NCBI GenBank assembly: GCA_002748755.1
Contig: PDTD01000009.1
Span: 78,046 to 142,045 of the forward strand
Length of the DNA stretch: 64,000 nt
Reading direction: 5' to 3'
DNA from: Desulfobulbus propionicus
Lineage (GTDB): Bacteria; Desulfobacterota; Desulfobulbia; Desulfobulbales; Desulfobulbaceae
Under the pieces are notes generated by a model. It was given only the letters and a program-made list of their open reading frames with translations. It had not been told where the DNA came from and did no database searches. This document shows, piece by piece, positions 47,799-57,862 of the stretch (positions are counted from its first letter, which is position 1; every line of letters starts with the position of its first letter). The translations under genes were made by a program, and so were the position numbers.

Positions 47799-48907
47799 GA
47801 CAGGTACGCTTCCAGACAGCTTTGATATTTCGCCAGGACTTTGTCCCAGGTAAAGACTTCCCTAAACCTTTTGCGGCTGGCATCCTTCATTTGCAAAATG
47901 CTTTTCTGATCTTCCAACAGAGCATCTATTCGTTGCAGGCACTCGGCTTCAGAGGAAAAAAAACATGCTGCCTCTGGTCCGGTCACCCAACGGTTAAACA
48001 CATTATCATGGGCAATGACAGCATTTGCCGCCCCCATGGCCTCAACTAGAGAGGGGTTGGTCCCACCGACAGTGTGGCCGTGCAGATACAACCGGCAATG
48101 ATACCGTAGGGCATCCACGACTTCCCGATCATACAGTGCGCCACAAAAAAGCACCTGTTCATTGGCAGCCTCTTTGACTTTTCTCTGATATGGATGTTCC
48201 GAGCTGTAGTCTCCCAGAATAACCAGTCTGTAGTTCCGCATTTTTGAACAAAAGGCCCGCACCATCTTCAGAATGGAATTTTCAGGCTCGGGCCGGGCAA
48301 TAATCAACAGGTATCCGTTTTCCTTGAGACCAAAGCGAGCAAGGGGTTCAGGAGAAATGTTTTCCAAACAGGCAGCGCCGTATGCTATGGTCGTCAGTGG
48401 CGTACGAGCGCCCTGTTTTTCTAAATGACGGGCAATCCCGGGATTATCAGCGATGAGATGATCGGACAAACGCATCCCTGCCTTTTCATTAATATAAAAC
48501 CAACACTTTGCAGCCCAGTGCCACTTGTCTCTTCTCCACTCAATGCCGTCCATATTCATTATGGTCGGGATACCTTTGAGGCGTAACCTGAGGTTGAACA
48601 ACGCAGTATTGTATCCCAGGCACAGGATAACACCTTCCTCTTGACAGGCATGCGCAATTGCCAGCCAATCAAAAATCATAGTGGAGAGGGAACCTCTCCG
48701 GCGCACAGGGACAAGCACTCTCCGTACCCCCTGCCACTCATCCTCCTGGATAGGTCCTTCCCCGTGTTCCTGGCAATACACAGTGACATTCCAGCCATGC
48801 CTGCTCAGATACAAGGCACACTGCTCTGCAAAGGTTTCAAATCCCCCATGTTGTGCAGGCACCCCCCTTGTACCGAGGATGCGAAGATGCGGTTTGGATG
48901 CTGTCAT
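47795..48907 (-). CDS. DUF1972-type glycosyltransferase
   Basis: 370 residues. The N terminus RILGTRGVPAQHGGFETFAE (about residues 9-28) is the DUF1972 signature of a group of rhamnosyl/GT4-like transferases. The donor half contains LLIIARPEPENSILKMVRAF near 205, LYLHGHTVGGTNPSLVEAMG near 270 and an acidic GT4-type motif. The gene overlaps both neighbours by four bases (ATGA). A role in adding the second or later sugar of the repeat unit is inferred from its position beside the initiating transferase. Confidence 0.9.
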   Translation of the reverse strand: MTASKPHLRILGTRGVPAQHGGFETFAEQCALYLSRHGWNVTVYCQEHGEGPIQEDEWQGVRRVLVPVRRRGSLSTMIFDWLAIAHACQEEGVILCLGYNTALFNLRLRLKGIPTIMNMDGIEWRRDKWHWAAKCWFYINEKAGMRLSDHLIADNPGIARHLEKQGARTPLTTIAYGAACLENISPEPLARFGLKENGYLLIIARPEPENSILKMVRAFCSKMRNYRLVILGDYSSEHPYQRKVKEAANEQVLFCGALYDREVVDALRYHCRLYLHGHTVGGTNPSLVEAMGAANAVIAHDNVFNRWVTGPEAACFFSSEAECLQRIDALLEDQKSILQMKDASRKRFREVFTWDKVLAKYQSCLEAYLS

Positions 48908-51324
48908 GGTTTATCCTTTATGGAGCCCTCTGCAGCCAGAAACCCAAAGCTGTAGAGCTGATTGGCCTGCATTTCAATGGAAAATTCATTCATCAGCGTG
49001 AACCAGAATACATCAACAAAGGTTTCAAGAGCGGGCCATGTATCAAGCGGAGGATAACAAAAGCTGCCATAGGACCGTAGCAAGGCCTGTTTTTTATCAC
49101 CAATAAAATCTATATGTAGAGGTCCCAAGACAGTGATCCCCGCAGGAGGCCGCTGGTGCAACAACCTGGCATCTGGATAATAAGGATGTTGCACGCTGCG
49201 TGATCCGATCCCCGTAACGTAACTGATGTTTAAAGGATTGGCTCCGAGAACAGTCTGCATACTCAGGTCCACCGCGTCCAGATAGCCACGGTCTTGGGTC
49301 AGAATCCATGCCCTGAGAACATCACGGGTAAAGGGAATGGTGAAAGCTCCGGCAAAGGGAGGACGCCAGGGATCCTTCAACCAACCAAAACCGGTTTTTT
49401 CCTGGGCAGCGAGAAGACTGTTCGCGCAGGCTATAATGGCATCCTGGCAGCGTTTTCTTACTTCTGGATTTGTCTGAGATTCCGGTGCCCGAACATAGGT
49501 CCAGGCAGCATCCGCCTGGTCATATTGATCGTATCTATACAGGGCAGGCGGCCTGCTCACCGGGTTTGCAAACACAGAAGTTTCCAAGAATACAGTATGC
49601 CAGAGGGGGTTACCGGTCAAACGATACATTTGGATTGCCGCGAAATTCCTGGCATCCGTGACCTGAAACGGTTGCTCAGGGTCTTTGCGAAACATGGCTT
49701 CAGCCCTGTGCATTGCTGCACGAGCTCTCTTCTCATATTCACGGGCGCGATCTGGGTCCAGCCCTGCCAGAACCCTTGAGGCCTGCCCTGCGGATGCTGC
49801 AAAGAGATAGGTTGACCAGATACCGGGATGATATGCCAAAAATTGATGCCGCTCCAGCCAGCTTGGCTCCGCAAAATAGGGGTGATCAGTGGCCTCGACT
49901 CCCCCTCGTACCCCACCATCATCTTCCTGCAAAAAGCAAAAAAAATCTAATGTCCACAGTGCCTCATCAACTATATCTGGAAGAAGGTTTGATGATTCTG
50001 GCAGATTCAACTCCAGCTGCGAATAATAGTCCGGGTACAGCTCAAAAAGATCAAGAAGATTACGGACGACAAGCAGGTGCTGAATTCTGGTGTCCCTGTC
50101 ACCAGCATCATAATAGGCCAGGATCTCTTGTTTGCTGGTCAGTGGTATGGTGGTTGCCTGTTCCACCAGGGCAGAAAAATTATCCTCCCCGGACAGGAAG
50201 CCATTCCCCGTATCCATGAGCCTGGCCCCGGAACTGAACACCGATTTTTTTCCCACAGCATCAATACAGCCAGGCCTTTGAAAACCGGTAAAAGGGGGGG
50301 ACAGCCTTATGTTGCTGCGCTGATGATAGAGTGTCCGCAGAACATGGTAGAGGGGCTGTTGCCAAATGGTATTCGAGAGCGTAAAAGGAGTTGAACATCC
50401 GACTCCTTCTACAAAGATATGATACCTGCCTGGCGTTTTGAATTGGCTGAAATCCGCCACAAAGACATCTGTACCATTGTAATTTTTTCCATAAGCATCC
50501 TCACCATCGGAAAGGAGTCTTCTTATGCCCACCTCTCCTCTATAAACGACCTTCCCCGTCATCTCATCAATGAGAGAAAACCAGGCATCACCATCAAAAT
50601 GTATTGGGCCAAGGCTACCCGCCCACTGAGAAAGAAAGACGAATTTCTTGGCAGAGTCAGGTAGAAAACCCAACTGGTTGACATGAATCGCGCTGCTGAT
50701 CTGCTGTTGGGGAGCATAGAGGAAAGAGACAGGTGGTATCCGTACATTGTCTGGGAAAAAAATCTGGTAGTTGCTGCCTGGTTGCATTGTTTGTGGCAGC
50801 TTGAGGAAGAGGGTATGTTCCACCTGAGGCTTCAGGCCATTTGCCGTCCACACGGAATCAATGGGCCTGGACAGCCTGCCCACGGCCTCAACCGAGCGGG
50901 GTGCAGCATAGGCAGTGTCGTTGCGGGAGAGTATACGATACATTGCCCCACGATCCAGGTCGCTGCCGTTCATTCGCTCACCGTGATCAGGGGGAAATCG
51001 GTAGAGATGGTCCAGATCAGGCCCGACAAGGGCGCCGATTTTTTCCCCGCCTCGTGTCAGCCAGACATTGCCAGAAGCATCCCGGTTCATCCTATCTCTT
51101 CTTTGGGAGGAGTATTTCTCCAGAGTACCATATTGTAGATCAGCAGTTCGTAGGGTAACGGCCAGCAAAGAACCGGTTACCGGACAGATCTGTATTGATT
51201 GAGCACTCATCGCACCGGCTACAAACGGTCGGAGAATACATACCGCAGAAAACAGGAAAAGGAATCGTCTCATGGATTGTAATTGGATTGTATGTCGTTT
51301 CATTATGGTATTATAGGAAAACAT
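48904..51324 (-). CDS. GH9 family glycoside hydrolase with N-terminal CelD-like Ig domain
   Basis: 806 residues (start uncertain: ATG at 51324, 51303 or 51273; the last leaves a normal signal peptide MRRFLFLFSAVCILRPFVAG). A CelD_N immunoglobulin-like domain (IHVNQLGFLPDSAKKFVFLS, near 210) precedes the GH9 barrel: AYYDAGDRDTRIQHL near 420 gives the catalytic aspartates; SYVTGIGSRSVQHPYYPDAR and ETFVDVFWFTLMNEFSIEMQ near the C terminus hold the metal/acid region. GH9 enzymes cut beta-1,4-glucans by inversion. As first gene of the minus-strand exopolysaccharide operon it may trim or release a beta-glucan-containing polymer. Confidence 0.88.
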   Translation of the reverse strand: MFSYNTIMKRHTIQLQSMRRFLFLFSAVCILRPFVAGAMSAQSIQICPVTGSLLAVTLRTADLQYGTLEKYSSQRRDRMNRDASGNVWLTRGGEKIGALVGPDLDHLYRFPPDHGERMNGSDLDRGAMYRILSRNDTAYAAPRSVEAVGRLSRPIDSVWTANGLKPQVEHTLFLKLPQTMQPGSNYQIFFPDNVRIPPVSFLYAPQQQISSAIHVNQLGFLPDSAKKFVFLSQWAGSLGPIHFDGDAWFSLIDEMTGKVVYRGEVGIRRLLSDGEDAYGKNYNGTDVFVADFSQFKTPGRYHIFVEGVGCSTPFTLSNTIWQQPLYHVLRTLYHQRSNIRLSPPFTGFQRPGCIDAVGKKSVFSSGARLMDTGNGFLSGEDNFSALVEQATTIPLTSKQEILAYYDAGDRDTRIQHLLVVRNLLDLFELYPDYYSQLELNLPESSNLLPDIVDEALWTLDFFCFLQEDDGGVRGGVEATDHPYFAEPSWLERHQFLAYHPGIWSTYLFAASAGQASRVLAGLDPDRAREYEKRARAAMHRAEAMFRKDPEQPFQVTDARNFAAIQMYRLTGNPLWHTVFLETSVFANPVSRPPALYRYDQYDQADAAWTYVRAPESQTNPEVRKRCQDAIIACANSLLAAQEKTGFGWLKDPWRPPFAGAFTIPFTRDVLRAWILTQDRGYLDAVDLSMQTVLGANPLNISYVTGIGSRSVQHPYYPDARLLHQRPPAGITVLGPLHIDFIGDKKQALLRSYGSFCYPPLDTWPALETFVDVFWFTLMNEFSIEMQANQLYSFGFLAAEGSIKDKP

Positions 51325-51932
51325 AGTATCTATTACCAGGCAAAAACCTCCTCTTTTCTGAATCCCTTACCCCCGAAGTTCTCATACACTTTTTTTCCAT
51401 TTATAAAACAACTTATAACAGTTCCATTTTTTTTCAGGGCACAAGCAGGACTGATGAGAAAGTCGGGCCAGGTCAGCAATACGCTCGAGATCGAACAAGG
51501 AAGGCGGAAAAAGCTGGGAAAGGGGAGCCTCCAGCCATTGTTTCCTCACCTCTTGCGCTTTTTCCCTTTGACCACGAAGCACTGGTTCTGGTATTGATGC
51601 ACCTGACGAAAAGCAAGACACTGGTTCCACAAGAGTCCCCCTGCACAGTGCATTTCCATCAAAGCGGTGCGAATGCAATCAAGGAGATACATGCCCTGTG
51701 AGGAGTCACTTTTTCTTACCTACGGCAACATGATTATAAAAAATGTGGACAGCGATGGACGAGGAGTATGGCCTGAATTCGTGGTGGAGCCAGGAAGAAT
51801 AGAAACGTCTACAAGACCCGTAAAAGGTTCTCTGGCTGGAGAGAAGGATGTGTTGTTCAGGTCCAGATAATTATAGGCTTATCAGGGACCTTTTCTTGAC
51901 GGACAGGAAATAAGCTCACCAGAGAGGAACAG
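51325..51932. other. Divergent intergenic region with a family A-like fragment
   Basis: 608 bases between the GH9 and YchF genes, which are divergent, so both promoters should be here. An inverted pair CCCCGAAGTTCTCAT (51371-51385) and GATGAGAAAGTCGGGCC (51454-51470) matches the family A termini about 100 bp apart with an unrelated interior. GAGAGGAAC just before 51933 is the YchF ribosome site. A 98-codon minus frame (51382-51678) shows no known family. Confidence 0.5.
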
Positions 51933-53003
51933 ATGAAAATAGGAATAGTAGGACTCCCGCAAACCGGTAAAAAAACGTTGTTTCAAGTGCTCACCGGAAC
52001 GGAACTCCGAGAACAGGGGGGAGCCAAAAAACCGGTCCCCGGAACAGCCGAGATACATGACCGGCGCTTTGACAGGCTGGTCAGGATGTATACGCCCAAG
52101 AAGGAAACCAGAGCCAGGCTGGAGCTTGTCTTGCTACCGAAAATGGAGCAGGAAACCATTGCCCGCGGCGATATCTTCAGGGAGATAAGTGATGTAGACG
52201 CGATCTGTCATGTTGTCCGGGCCTTTGAAGACGAGGCCGTCTACCACGAGGCCGGCTCAGTGGATCCGGTACGAGATGTGGAAATGGTTAATGGCGAACT
52301 CCTCATGCACGACCAAATTTTTGTAGAGAAACGGATAGAGCGTCTGAAGACCAATATTAAAAAGATCAAAGACGAAAAGCATGTCAAGGAGCTGGAACTG
52401 AGCCGACGCATGCTCGCTCATCTGGAAGAGGAAAAGCCTTTGCGTCTGATGGAATTCAGTGCGGACGAAGACCTGATGATCCGTTCGTATCCGTTGATTA
52501 CCCGGAAAGAACTGATCCTGGCCTTTAACGTGGCAGAGGACAGTCTTGATGATACCGCAATTCTACAAAAATGTGCGTTGAGGTGTGAGGCCGACAAGGT
52601 GGAGGCCATGCTGGTCTCAGCCCAAGTAGAATCCGAGATTGCACAACTGGAAAGACATGAAGAACAACAGGAATTCATGCAGGATCTCGGTATTGAAAAA
52701 CCAGCCCTGGAGGTGCTCACCAAGTTATGCCTCAACGCATTGGGACGCATCTCTTTTTTCACTGTCGGGCCGGAAGAAGTTCATCAATGGCTCGTCCGGA
52801 TCAACTCACCTGCGCCTGTAGCTGCCGGGGTCATCCACTCTGATCTGCAACGTGGTTTTATCAGGGCTGAAGTCATGAAGTACGAAGAGCTACTTGACCA
52901 CGGTTCAGAGGCTGAACTGAAAAAAGCTGGCAAAATCCGTCTTGAAGGTAAGGAATACATTGTGGAAGACGGCGATATTCTCACTATTCGTTTTAAAGTC
53001 TAA
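51933..53003 (+). CDS. ychF: YchF/Obg-family P-loop ATPase-like protein
   Basis: 356 residues. N-terminal G domain begins MKIGIVGLPQTGKKTLFQVL; the P-loop GLPQTGKKT differs from the usual GxPNVGKS. The YchF pattern continues with TAEIHDRRFDRLVRMYTPKK, then VDAICHVVRAFEDE, VDPVRDVEMVNGELLMHD, a coiled-coil insert (about 120-170, LKTNIKKIKDEKHVKELEL) and a C-terminal TGS domain (LGRISFFTVGPEEVHQWLVR, ending GDILTIRFKV). YchF proteins bind ATP and associate with ribosomes in stress responses. The NKxD position reads AFNVAED, as usual for the ATP-preferring family. A good ribosome site precedes the ATG. The altered P-loop marks it as a divergent paralogue rather than a standard YchF. Confidence 0.82.
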   Translation: MKIGIVGLPQTGKKTLFQVLTGTELREQGGAKKPVPGTAEIHDRRFDRLVRMYTPKKETRARLELVLLPKMEQETIARGDIFREISDVDAICHVVRAFEDEAVYHEAGSVDPVRDVEMVNGELLMHDQIFVEKRIERLKTNIKKIKDEKHVKELELSRRMLAHLEEEKPLRLMEFSADEDLMIRSYPLITRKELILAFNVAEDSLDDTAILQKCALRCEADKVEAMLVSAQVESEIAQLERHEEQQEFMQDLGIEKPALEVLTKLCLNALGRISFFTVGPEEVHQWLVRINSPAPVAAGVIHSDLQRGFIRAEVMKYEELLDHGSEAELKKAGKIRLEGKEYIVEDGDILTIRFKV

Positions 53004-53098
53004 CCGGCAGATACACAGGGATACAGAACAGAATGATTGCATGGCACTCTCTGCTCATACCAGCCCCCAGGCAGCCCCAATTCACCCCCAATGGCTTG

Positions 53099-53321
53099 AG
53101 CCCGGATTTCTCATCAGCTCAAGCCGTGCCAGGTCCGGGAGTTTTGGCAACCCATTCTACTTGGGTTTATATGCTGCCAAAAAACTGCCGAAGAGAGGGC
53201 CGACTGAGCTGAGCGTTGGTGCACATTTGGGAATAATTGGCTACAAGTCATTTCTTTTATAACCAATTCTTTTTATTGTATCCTTTTCTTTCCACAGAAA
53301 TATTCATGAGAAAGACGGGCG
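53099..53321 (+). repeat. Family A repeat, complete copy (about 223 bp), subfamily 2
   Basis: Left terminus AGCCCGGATTTCTCATCAGC; right terminus TTCATGAGAAAGACGGGCGA. Proximal interior matches other copies (TTATATGCTGCCAAAAAACT), but the distal 80 bp is AT-rich and different from the GTCTTTTTTTCTCAAATGAG block of subfamily 1. It lies between convergent ychF and trpS. Confidence 0.85.
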
Positions 53322-53342
53322 AGGGTACATTTCCTATACCCC

Positions 53343-54311
53343 TCAATACTGCAAACCCACTCTATCCCTGACAAGATCAAGGGTCTGGCTTGCCTTTTCT
53401 CTGGCCTTTTCAGCTCCCCTGGCCAAAATCTGCCGCAGGTAATCCTGGTTGTCCAGCAGCTCCTTCTTCCTGGCGCGGGCGTCCTTAAACGTATCATTGA
53501 TCAGCTCAAACAGCTCCTGTTTGAGAGTACCGTAGGCTGCGCCACCATCGACGTAAAGCTTGTGTACCGCGTCCATTTGCTCAGGAGGAGCAAACAGCTT
53601 AAGTAAAGCATAGAGAGTGCAGCTAGCGGGATCCTTGGGTTCTGCCACCGGAGTTGCATCCGTCTGGATGGACATGACCGCCTTGTGAAGTGCTCTTTCA
53701 TCCATAAAGATGGGAATGGTATTGCCGTAGGACTTGGACATCTTCTGGCCGTCCAGACCCGGCACGATGGCAGTCGATGCACTGATGGCCGGCTCAGGCA
53801 GAACAAAGGTTTCTCCATAGGCATTATTAAACTTGATGGCAATGTCTCGGGCAACCTCCAGGTGCTGCTTCTGATCCTTGCCCACAGGAACGACCTCAGC
53901 CTGATACAGGAGAATATCGGCAGCCATGAGAACTGGGTAAGAAAACAGGCCGTGGCTTGCAGTGATATTTTTTGCGATCTTGTCCTTGTAGGAGTGACAT
54001 CGTTCCAATAGCCCCATGGGCGTCAAGGTGGAGAGTACCCAGGTTAACTCACAGACCTCGGGCACATCAGACTGTACCCAGAAAATACATCTATCGGGAT
54101 CCAGCCCCAGTGAGAGAAAGTCTGCGGCCGCCTCCAGGGTACCCGTACGCAAACGCTCACGATCATGGACAGAGGTGAGCGCGTGCAGATCGACAAGAAA
54201 GACATAGAGTTCCGAAGAATCCATATGACGTATCATGGTCTGCATCATTCCGAAATAATTTCCGATATGTAATTGTCCCGAAGGCTGAATGCCTGATAGT
54301 ATCCGTTTCAT
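53343..54311 (-). CDS. trpS: Tryptophanyl-tRNA synthetase
   Basis: 322 residues from the Met at 54311 (MKRILSGIQPSGQLHIGNYF), the family N terminus; the open frame extends to 54395, but those upstream codons do not fit the family and the ribosome site is weak for all candidates. Class I signatures: HIGH region LHIGNYFG and KMSKS region GLDGQKMSKSYGNTIP near 195. Other family points are ILLYQAEVVPVGKDQKQHLE and DLHALTSVHDRE. Attaches tryptophan to tRNA-Trp. It follows dnaK by about 130 bp from the chosen start. Confidence 0.93.
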   Translation of the reverse strand: MKRILSGIQPSGQLHIGNYFGMMQTMIRHMDSSELYVFLVDLHALTSVHDRERLRTGTLEAAADFLSLGLDPDRCIFWVQSDVPEVCELTWVLSTLTPMGLLERCHSYKDKIAKNITASHGLFSYPVLMAADILLYQAEVVPVGKDQKQHLEVARDIAIKFNNAYGETFVLPEPAISASTAIVPGLDGQKMSKSYGNTIPIFMDERALHKAVMSIQTDATPVAEPKDPASCTLYALLKLFAPPEQMDAVHKLYVDGGAAYGTLKQELFELINDTFKDARARKKELLDNQDYLRQILARGAEKAREKASQTLDLVRDRVGLQY

Positions 54312-54439
54312 CTGTGAGGTTTTCGTATTGGTTAAACTGGGCATATACGCCCGCGCCCTATTATAGGTAAAAACGAACAAAGGGAGTGCAGCCAACTACA
54401 CTCCCATGGGTTGCTTGAACTCTTACGGTAAAAAGAATC

Positions 54440-56371
54440 TTATTTCACCTCTTCAAAGTCGGCGTCCACGACATCATCGTCGTTACCGCCGCCCTTGTTC
54501 GTTCCTCCTGCCGCGCCCGTAGCGCCTGCTCCAGCAGCGCCTGCTCCGCCTCCAGGCTGCTCCTGGGATGCCTGGGCATACATAAGTTCAGCGAGTTTGT
54601 GCGAAGCCTGAGTCAGGGCCTCGGTGGCGGCCTTAATGGCTGCAGCATCATCACCTTCCATGACCTTTTTCAGGTTTTCTATTTCACGCTCGACATTGGC
54701 TTTTGTCTCTGCATCAACCTTGTCGCCCAACTCGGTCAGGCTCTTCTCTGTCATATGCACCATGGAGTCGGCATTATTCTTTGCCTCAACCAACTCCTTA
54801 CGTTTCTTATCCTCTTCTGCGTGCAACTCAGCATCCTTCTTCATCCGTTCAATTTCTTCCTCAGACAACCCAGAGGAAGCGGTAATTCGAATAGATTGCT
54901 CTTTATTGGTGCCCAGATCTTTAGCCGATACGTGAAGTATCCCGTTAGCGTCCAGGTCAAAGGCAACCTCAATTTGCGGCACCCCACGCGGGGCCGGCGG
55001 AATATCGGCCAACTCGAAACGGCCGATTGTTTTATTGTCCTGGGCCATTTCACGTTCACCCTGGAGAACATGAATGGACACAGCCGGCTGGTTGTCTGCG
55101 GCTGTGGAGAACACCTGACTCTTCTTGGTCGGAACCGTGGTATTCTTCTCGATGAGTTTAGTCATGACCCCACCCAGAGTTTCTATCCCCAGGGAAAGCG
55201 GGGTTACATCTAGCAGCAGGACGTCTTTGACATCACCCTGAAGAACACCACCCTGAATAGCGGCCCCCACAGCCACTACCTCGTCAGGATTCACGCCTTT
55301 ATGGGGTTCTTTGCCAAAGATCTCCTTGACTTTTTCCTGCACCTTGGGCATACGGGTCATCCCACCGACCAGGATAACTTCATCAATACCAGAGGCACTC
55401 AGCCCCGCATCCTTGAGAGCCGTGATACAGGGCCCCGCAGTGCGCTCGATCAGGTCTTCTACCAGGGCTTCGAGTTTGGCACGGCTGAGCTTGATGTTTA
55501 AATGCTTTGGCCCGGAGGCATCAGCAGTAATAAACGGCAGGTTGATATCGCTTTCCATGGCCGTGGAAAGCTCTTTCTTGGCCTTTTCAGCTTCCTCTTT
55601 CAGACGCTGTAGAGCCATCTTGTCATTACGCAGGTCAACACCCTGGTCGCGTTTGAATTCATCGGCAAGCCAGTTGACTATACGCATATCAAAATCTTCA
55701 CCGCCCAGAAAGGTGTCACCATTGGTGGATTTCACCTCAAAGACACCGTCACCAATCTCAAGGATAGACACATCAAAGGTGCCGCCACCCAGATCAAAAA
55801 CGGCAATCTTTTCCTCACCCTTTTTATCCAGACCATAGGCAAGCGATGCCGCTGTTGGTTCGTTGATGATCCGCTGGACATTTAGGCCGGCAATTTTACC
55901 AGCATCCTTGGTCGCCTGACGCTGTGCATCATTAAAGTAGGCTGGTACAGTCACGACAGCCTCGGTAACTGGCTCGCCGAGATAGTCTTCAGCAGTCTGC
56001 TTCATCTTACCAAGAATCATGGCAGACACTTCCGCCGCAGTGTAAGTACTGCCCTCCACATCGACAACAGCATCGCCACCCGATCCTTCTTTAATCTCGA
56101 ACGGACTCACCTCCACAGATTTACGTACTTCCGGATCAGTAAATTTTCTTCCGATAAGCCTCTTGATTGCAAACAGTGTCCGGGTAGGATTCGTTACAGC
56201 CTGACGTTTTGCAACCTGCCCAACCAGCCTTTCACCGCTATCGGTAAAGGCAACAATGGAAGGCGTTGTCCTATTGCCTTCGGTATTTTCTACGACCTTG
56301 GGGTCTCCCCCCTCCATGATGGATACGCAAGAGTTCGTTGTACCCAGGTCTATACCTATGATTTTCCCCAT
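54440..56371 (-). CDS. dnaK: Hsp70 chaperone DnaK
   Basis: 643 residues. N-terminal ATPase: [74 protein letters not shown]. Linker [18 protein letters not shown], then the beta substrate domain and helical lid; the tail is Gly/Ala-rich ending [10 protein letters not shown]. All motifs intact and length is standard. It refolds and protects proteins with DnaJ and GrpE; grpE precedes it by 122 bp on the same strand but dnaJ is not in the window. Confidence 0.98.
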   Translation of the reverse strand: MGKIIGIDLGTTNSCVSIMEGGDPKVVENTEGNRTTPSIVAFTDSGERLVGQVAKRQAVTNPTRTLFAIKRLIGRKFTDPEVRKSVEVSPFEIKEGSGGDAVVDVEGSTYTAAEVSAMILGKMKQTAEDYLGEPVTEAVVTVPAYFNDAQRQATKDAGKIAGLNVQRIINEPTAASLAYGLDKKGEEKIAVFDLGGGTFDVSILEIGDGVFEVKSTNGDTFLGGEDFDMRIVNWLADEFKRDQGVDLRNDKMALQRLKEEAEKAKKELSTAMESDINLPFITADASGPKHLNIKLSRAKLEALVEDLIERTAGPCITALKDAGLSASGIDEVILVGGMTRMPKVQEKVKEIFGKEPHKGVNPDEVVAVGAAIQGGVLQGDVKDVLLLDVTPLSLGIETLGGVMTKLIEKNTTVPTKKSQVFSTAADNQPAVSIHVLQGEREMAQDNKTIGRFELADIPPAPRGVPQIEVAFDLDANGILHVSAKDLGTNKEQSIRITASSGLSEEEIERMKKDAELHAEEDKKRKELVEAKNNADSMVHMTEKSLTELGDKVDAETKANVEREIENLKKVMEGDDAAAIKAATEALTQASHKLAELMYAQASQEQPGGGAGAAGAGATGAAGGTNKGGGNDDDVVDADFEEVK

Positions 56372-56493
56372 AATTCAGTCTCCTGTCTCCTATATGTACA
56401 ATCAAATAATAGATGTGTAACGTGTTTCTGTTGCGTGCTGCCCTTGGCCGTGCAGTCAAATGGCCATGAAAAAGAGCGTCTTGTTCAGATAAG

Positions 56494-57072
56494 TTATTCG
56501 GCAGGACCGCTGGAAACGACAACCTGGGCATGACGCAAAACTCTATCCTTGAATCGATACCCCTTGGCATACTCCTTGACAACATGGTTGGCCGGGATGG
56601 TCTCATGCGCTTCCATGGTCAGGGCATCCTGCTCATCAGGATTAAACGGCTGGCCTACGGATTCTAAAGCTTTGACCCCGAATTTTTCCAGGGTTGCCAC
56701 CAACCCCTTCTGGGTCAGGTCAAGCCCCTCGAGCATAGCCTGCAGTTTCACGCCATCTTCTCCGACTTCCGCTTTCCCTTGTTCCACTGCCCGATCCAAA
56801 TTATCCAAAGTTGTCAGCATCTCACGCAGCATGTTTTCACCTGCATACTTGATCAGCTTGGCCTGCTCCCGTTCCATGCGCTTCTTGAAATTTTCAAACT
56901 CTGCTGCAACCCGAAGCAACGAATCTTTTGTTTCATCAAGTTCACGCTGCAGGTTTTCTACAGTCTTTTCTTCCGCCTCTTCCACCGCAGCATGTACTTC
57001 GTCAACGTTTTCAGGGATAACTGTTTCTTCCTCCTGTTCAACAGGCCGTTGTTGCTTTTGCTCCTCTACCAC
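56494..57072 (-). CDS. grpE: Nucleotide exchange factor GrpE
   Basis: About 192 residues from a GTG at 57072, preferred because GGGGG lies six bases upstream; a TTG at 57093 is also in frame. An acidic N-terminal segment and a long helix (DETKDSLLRVAAEFENFKKR, near 50-75) lead to the beta-wing domain with VGQPFNPDEQDALTMEAHET and the terminal KDRVLRHAQVVVSSG. GrpE dimers release ADP from DnaK. Likely co-transcribed with dnaK. A promoter-like sequence lies 105 bp upstream. No hrcA gene or CIRCE element is visible. Confidence 0.95.
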   Translation of the reverse strand: MVEEQKQQRPVEQEEETVIPENVDEVHAAVEEAEEKTVENLQRELDETKDSLLRVAAEFENFKKRMEREQAKLIKYAGENMLREMLTTLDNLDRAVEQGKAEVGEDGVKLQAMLEGLDLTQKGLVATLEKFGVKALESVGQPFNPDEQDALTMEAHETIPANHVVKEYAKGYRFKDRVLRHAQVVVSSGPAE

Positions 57073-57177
57073 CTCTATCCCCCTTTTCTGCAAACTCGAA
57101 ACTGCATTGCTCTTTTATGAAAAGATACAGAACTCTGCCGCGCTCCGGACGACAAACCTTGGTCAAATCTGCTGGCA

Positions 57178-57206
57178 ACATTAAGTATGGAAAAAACAGG
57201 TGTCAA
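57178..57206 (-). promoter_or_regulatory. Candidate grpE-dnaK promoter
   Basis: On the minus strand, TTGACA (57201-57206) and TAATGT (57178-57183) are spaced by 17 bases, and the surrounding CTTGACA-N-CCATACTTA also loosely fits a heat-shock (sigma-32) promoter. It lies about 105 bp upstream of the chosen grpE start. Which sigma factor uses it cannot be decided from sequence. Confidence 0.45.
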
Positions 57207-57339
57207 GGGTGGTACGAAGCCTTTTACCCAGGAAAGCACCTTTACGACACCGACCGAGTAGTATGTTGATTTTTCGCTGAAAAAAAGCAGAAGACCACCC
57301 AAAACTGGCCACCAACATAGCTTGTACAGAGCAAGGAGC

Positions 57340-57564
57340 AGGCCGGATTGATCATCGGCTCAGGTGGCGTCAGGTTCGGGTGTTTTTGAGGAACGCATTC
57401 TACTTGAGGCGTATGAGTTGCCAAAAGACTGCCGAAGAAGGTACCGCCCAGGCTGACCTTAGGTGCACAGTTTAAGAAATTGACCGCAGAACAATTCTTT
57501 TGTAATTAATTGTTTTGATATATTTTTTTACTTTCTATAAATTGTGCACGAGAAATTCGGGCTA
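57340..57564 (+). repeat. Family A repeat, complete copy (225 bp), subfamily 2
   Basis: Left terminus AGGCCGGATTGATCATCGGC; right terminus GCACGAGAAATTCGGGCTA. The proximal interior is well conserved (TATGAGTTGCCAAAAGACTG, then GCCGAAGAAGGTACCGCCCA); the distal part is AT-rich as in the 53.1-kb copy. It fills most of the gap between grpE and the aminotransferase; the other 300 bases up to 57862 show no gene. Confidence 0.85.
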
Positions 57565-57862
57565 GACCGTACAGCGGTGACAGATTCCTGCGGCACAATC
57601 ATATGACCCAGCGGGTGCCTGAGCTGATTTGTGTCAAACAGCAGCCTGTACTCGCATCAGAAGACATGGAACCCTCTGTGTAACCAGGTTAAGTCACAAC
57701 GCAGAACAGCCATGAGTAATGGGGCGGCGTCTGCTCCTGGGGAAGAAGACTACATATTGGAATACCTGGGAAATCAAGGCGAAGAAATGGCTCGACCAAT
57801 AATCTTTTTTTTATATCCGCTGGATGGAGCTCAGGCCAGCGGCAGCCTATCCGCATAGCGCT

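Noticed and set aside
51382-51678. A 98-codon minus-strand ORF
   Set aside because: It overlaps family A-like termini and shows no domain; likely chance.
57094-57250. CIRCE operator for grpE-dnaK
   Set aside because: No TTAGCACTC-N9-GAGTGCTAA or near match; only a promoter-like sequence is visible.
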